Origin: DATNPX01 sp036702975
GTDB taxonomy: Bacteria > Cyanobacteriota > Vampirovibrionia > Obscuribacterales > Obscuribacteraceae
Reading direction: 5' to 3'
DNA: 64,000 nucleotides
Assembly (NCBI GenBank): GCA_036702975.1
Contig: DATNPX010000012.1
Span: forward strand, 186,001-250,000
Positions within the stretch are counted from its first letter, which is position 1, and the number at the start of each line of letters is the position of its first letter. The notes under the pieces were generated by a model, which saw only the letters and a program-made list of their open reading frames with translations, was not told where the DNA came from and searched no databases. The translations under genes and the position numbers were made by a program. Positions 62,495 to 64,000 of the stretch are shown piece after piece.

Positions 62495-62607
62495 GACCCT
62501 GCCCTCCGTAACTTCGCACAGAGCTCATATCCGAAAAACGAATACGCCCATCTCGCAACAGTCAGCGCGAAACAGGCGACAAAAAACACAGATCTGTCTA
62601 AGATCAT
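62491..62607 (-). CDS. Tiny membrane protein, 38 aa
   Basis: A perfect GGAGGTG lies 5-6 nt before ATG 62607. One hydrophobic helix covers about 7-28 (SVFFVACFALTVARWAYSFF), followed by a basic end (KLRRAG). Its TGA overlaps the next ATG (ATGA), so it is the first gene of a three-gene coupled operon with the 56-aa protein and the fused recombinase. Confidence 0.6.
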   Translation of the reverse strand: MILDRSVFFVACFALTVARWAYSFFGYELCAKLRRAGS

Positions 62608-62643
62608 GGAAGCACCTCCGGTAGTGACCTATCGGTCGTGTCA

Positions 62644-62697
62644 GGAGTAATCCGGGTGCTCGTAACACCCGATTACTCCGCCCTTGCCGTCGCAAGG
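62644..62697. other. Two adjacent hairpins upstream of the recombinase operon
   Basis: GGAGTAATCCGGGTG (62644-62658) pairs with CACCCGATTACTCC (62666-62679) with one bulged base and a 7-nt loop. CCTTGC, loop CGTC, GCAAGG (62682-62697) follows directly. There is no U-run, so they may be an mRNA leader structure, an operator or a recombination site. Confidence 0.6.
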
Positions 62698-62706
62698 AAA
62701 CTTACG

Positions 62707-62919
62707 TTATTCATCTAAGCACGAGCAGATCTGTGCGTCAATAGCGAAAACACCGCGCACCACATATGAAACTGTCGAAACATGGATACCCGGCCGATAT
62801 ACAGCAAATATAAAATCTTCACGCAAAGCAAGATCGGCTAAAACAGTGAATTTCCGAAGGACGCCACCACGGATAATGCCCGAAATCGGCCAGGGATCTG
62901 GGTTTTCAGATCTTGACAT
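62707..62919 (-). CDS. Small hypothetical protein, 70 aa
   Basis: The frame MSRSENPDPWPISG begins at 62919 and contains VLADLALREDFIFAV and a C-terminal CSCLDE. No clear ribosome site is seen, so coding status is uncertain. It is in the same direction as the recombinase operon and ends just before the paired hairpins. Confidence 0.35.
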   Translation of the reverse strand: MSRSENPDPWPISGIIRGGVLRKFTVLADLALREDFIFAVYRPGIHVSTVSYVVRGVFAIDAQICSCLDE

Positions 62920-62974
62920 TCATTAGGGTAGGTTTCAAACTCGCTCTAGTTAGGTCGCCAATTAGGAATGTTAT

Positions 62975-63319
62975 ATGGATTCAAGTGAACGAGCTGTCGA
63001 GCAAAAGATATTAATCGTGTCGGGCACGCGAGAAACCGAGGTAACACTTGGTGTAGGGATTCCACGAAATGGTCGATGCTACGCCTACCTCGACGGCTGG
63101 GAGGAACCCAAGCGCACGCTTGGCATGAACGACTGGCAGGCGTTCTGTCTGGCCCTTACTTGGATTGTCCGAAGGTTGGAGCATCTCGAAAAAGATTGGG
63201 AATACAAGTTCTATGTGCCCGACTGCGAACCACCACGCAGGGAATCGGCGCTGTCGCTTATGCACGGAATGATGTTTCAACGCGATTACGCGAAGCCAGA
63301 GAATGAGGATCAAAAATGA
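62975..63319 (+). CDS. Hypothetical protein (DUF6968-like pattern), 114 aa
   Basis: A soluble protein with VTLGVGIPRNGRCYAYLDG and a following WQAFCLALTWIVRRLEHL helix, a pattern that recalls DUF6968 immunity-like or accessory proteins. The match is weak and from memory. It is divergent from the 70-aa frame and followed by a hairpin at 63323. The tail is polar. Confidence 0.5.
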   Translation: MDSSERAVEQKILIVSGTRETEVTLGVGIPRNGRCYAYLDGWEEPKRTLGMNDWQAFCLALTWIVRRLEHLEKDWEYKFYVPDCEPPRRESALSLMHGMMFQRDYAKPENEDQK

Positions 63320-63322
63320 GAA

Positions 63323-63346
63323 CGCTCTCCCGGCGAAAGGAGAGCG
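63323..63346. other. Stem-loop after the 114-aa gene
   Basis: CGCTCTCC (63323-63330), loop CGGCGAAA, GGAGAGCG (63339-63346) is a perfect 8-bp stem starting 4 bp past the stop. There is no U-run, so termination is uncertain. A reading frame overlapping it (63316-63519) looks spurious. Confidence 0.5.
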
Positions 63347-63457
63347 CTCGATTTACCCAGGACAAGGTAAGCACTGAGGTATCGTGGCAGGCAATATTTC
63401 TGCCTGAAAGTTTTTCCGGTAGCATTTTCGGTTCCACCAAGGACAGGAATTTTAAGT

Positions 63458-64000
63458 ATGCACGCAGTACTAACCGACGAACTCACCAACAAACTGACAA
63501 ATGCAGACTCTTCAACTGAAGGAGCGCATCCGGAAACCTTCATAAGAGACATGTCTAGGCGAGCAATCGAAACTGCTGCCAACGAAGCTATTGCCTCAGG
63601 AAAAACACTTCTCGAGATTAGATACGCGATGAGGCGGGCGTATCCATGGTCGCTGCCGAGGGGTGGCACGAGAGAATACAAAATCTGGCGTCGCGAATTA
63701 CTATTGCAAGAGGCTGCTCTTGGTCTCGATCCGAAGACTCACAAGAATAGAACAGAACGTGCTGTCGTGGAGACAGTGAAGCGTACATGCCCGCTGTTAA
63801 CCAAGGAGGAGATCAAAGCTCTTGAGCCGAAAAATTCTGAGAGCGCAGGCCGATTCCTCCGAGAATATTGCGACTCAATGATCAGAATGCGTAAAGATCA
63901 CGACAGACTACGAATTGTTCTCAAAAACCACAATTCGGAAGACCACGCGATTAAATTCGAATACACAGCTGAAATCGCGACTAATGACCCCGCCGTTTAC
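63458..64000 (+). CDS. Partial hypothetical protein, runs off the window (at least 181 aa)
   Basis: The frame opens at ATG 63458 (an AGGACAGG lies about 9 nt upstream) and stays open to the last base. It contains a charged helical region (DMSRRAIETAANEAIASGK), a basic segment (RRAYPWSLPRGGTREYKIW) and further helices. No domain is recognised. It shows the element continues past the window. Confidence 0.6.
   Translation, partial: MHAVLTDELTNKLTNADSSTEGAHPETFIRDMSRRAIETAANEAIASGKTLLEIRYAMRRAYPWSLPRGGTREYKIWRRELLLQEAALGLDPKTHKNRTERAVVETVKRTCPLLTKEEIKALEPKNSESAGRFLREYCDSMIRMRKDHDRLRIVLKNHNSEDHAIKFEYTAEIATNDPAVY

Larger units (their letters stand above)
49537..64000. mobile_element. Integrated satellite-like element, right end outside the window
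   Basis: The left edge is the tRNA-Arg fragment, adjacent to an arm-binding tyrosine integrase. An AlpA-like regulator, Toprim primase, DUF927 helicase, origin-like repeats, two more recombinases and a tape-measure-like protein follow. No capsid, portal, terminase or lysis gene is recognisable. The gene set is closest to P4-type satellites or integrative replicating islands. Its right boundary, and whether 60-64 kb belongs to a second nested element, cannot be decided here. Confidence 0.75.

Noticed and set aside
63316..63519. 67-aa plus-strand gene after the 114-aa gene
   Set aside because: It overlaps a perfect stem-loop and the start of the better-supported frame at 63458, with no ribosome site.
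49537..64000. Intact prophage
   Set aside because: Apart from the tape-measure-like protein, no terminase, portal, capsid, tail tube or lysis gene can be recognised.

Overview
The window looks like a chromosome segment of a Gram-negative, menaquinone-using bacterium with an integrated element at its right end. LpxB, an MsbA-type flippase, UppP and Mur enzymes indicate an outer membrane and peptidoglycan. MqnA plus MenG indicates the futalosine route to menaquinone. Several secreted TPR proteins, two Ser/Thr kinases and a C-terminal LExKVYGR-type motif in one TPR protein recall the non-photosynthetic cyanobacterial sister lineage (Vampirovibrionia/Melainabacteria, Obscuribacter-like). That placement is inference from gene style, not a database result.

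Host part, about 1-49,500. The left 10 kb carries secreted or membrane proteins: TPR proteins, MsrA, and a three-gene TadE/TadG-like set of minor pilin-type proteins. Next come a DUF6159-like membrane protein, acyl-CoA ligase, CutA with a two-domain deoxyribosyltransferase-like protein, a DUF3465 lipoprotein, SixA and RuvX. An envelope and quinone cluster follows (secG, menG, lpxB, msbA-like, GT39-like), then a GH75-like protein, small envelope proteins, a PccB-type carboxyltransferase, a FAD oxidoreductase, a PDZ-CAP protein, LipM-like, pyrimidine nucleoside phosphorylase and MqnA. After that lie a transmembrane Ser/Thr kinase, UppP, RsmI, a caspase-fold/TonB-C protein, rpsT, and a cell-wall block (murC-murB, with ddl, murF and a hydrolase on the other strand). 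A second kinase, ssb, a small gene with a slippery frameshift and an esterase end the host part.

A 20-bp perfect palindrome (GTAAACCGATATCGGTTTAC) occurs three times at about 109-bp spacing near 500-750 and again at 48,142 and 49,434. Most copies follow TGTCAGA by exactly 8 nt.

Element, 49,537 to the right edge and probably beyond. It starts at a 3' fragment of a tRNA-Arg(CCU) gene, a typical attachment-site scar, beside a tyrosine integrase. It then carries an AlpA-like regulator, a zinc-finger/Toprim primase and a DUF927-type helicase in overlapping genes, followed by a noncoding tract with iterons and a long hairpin that looks like an origin. Next are a catalytic-domain-only FimB/XerD-like recombinase, an unknown beta-rich protein and a phage tape-measure-like protein without other recognisable virion genes. 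On the opposite strand there is an operon of two tiny proteins plus a 714-aa protein made of two fused recombinase halves, the first catalytically degenerate. Integrase, AlpA and primase-helicase resemble P4-like satellites; the lone tape measure and the fused double recombinase are the unusual parts.
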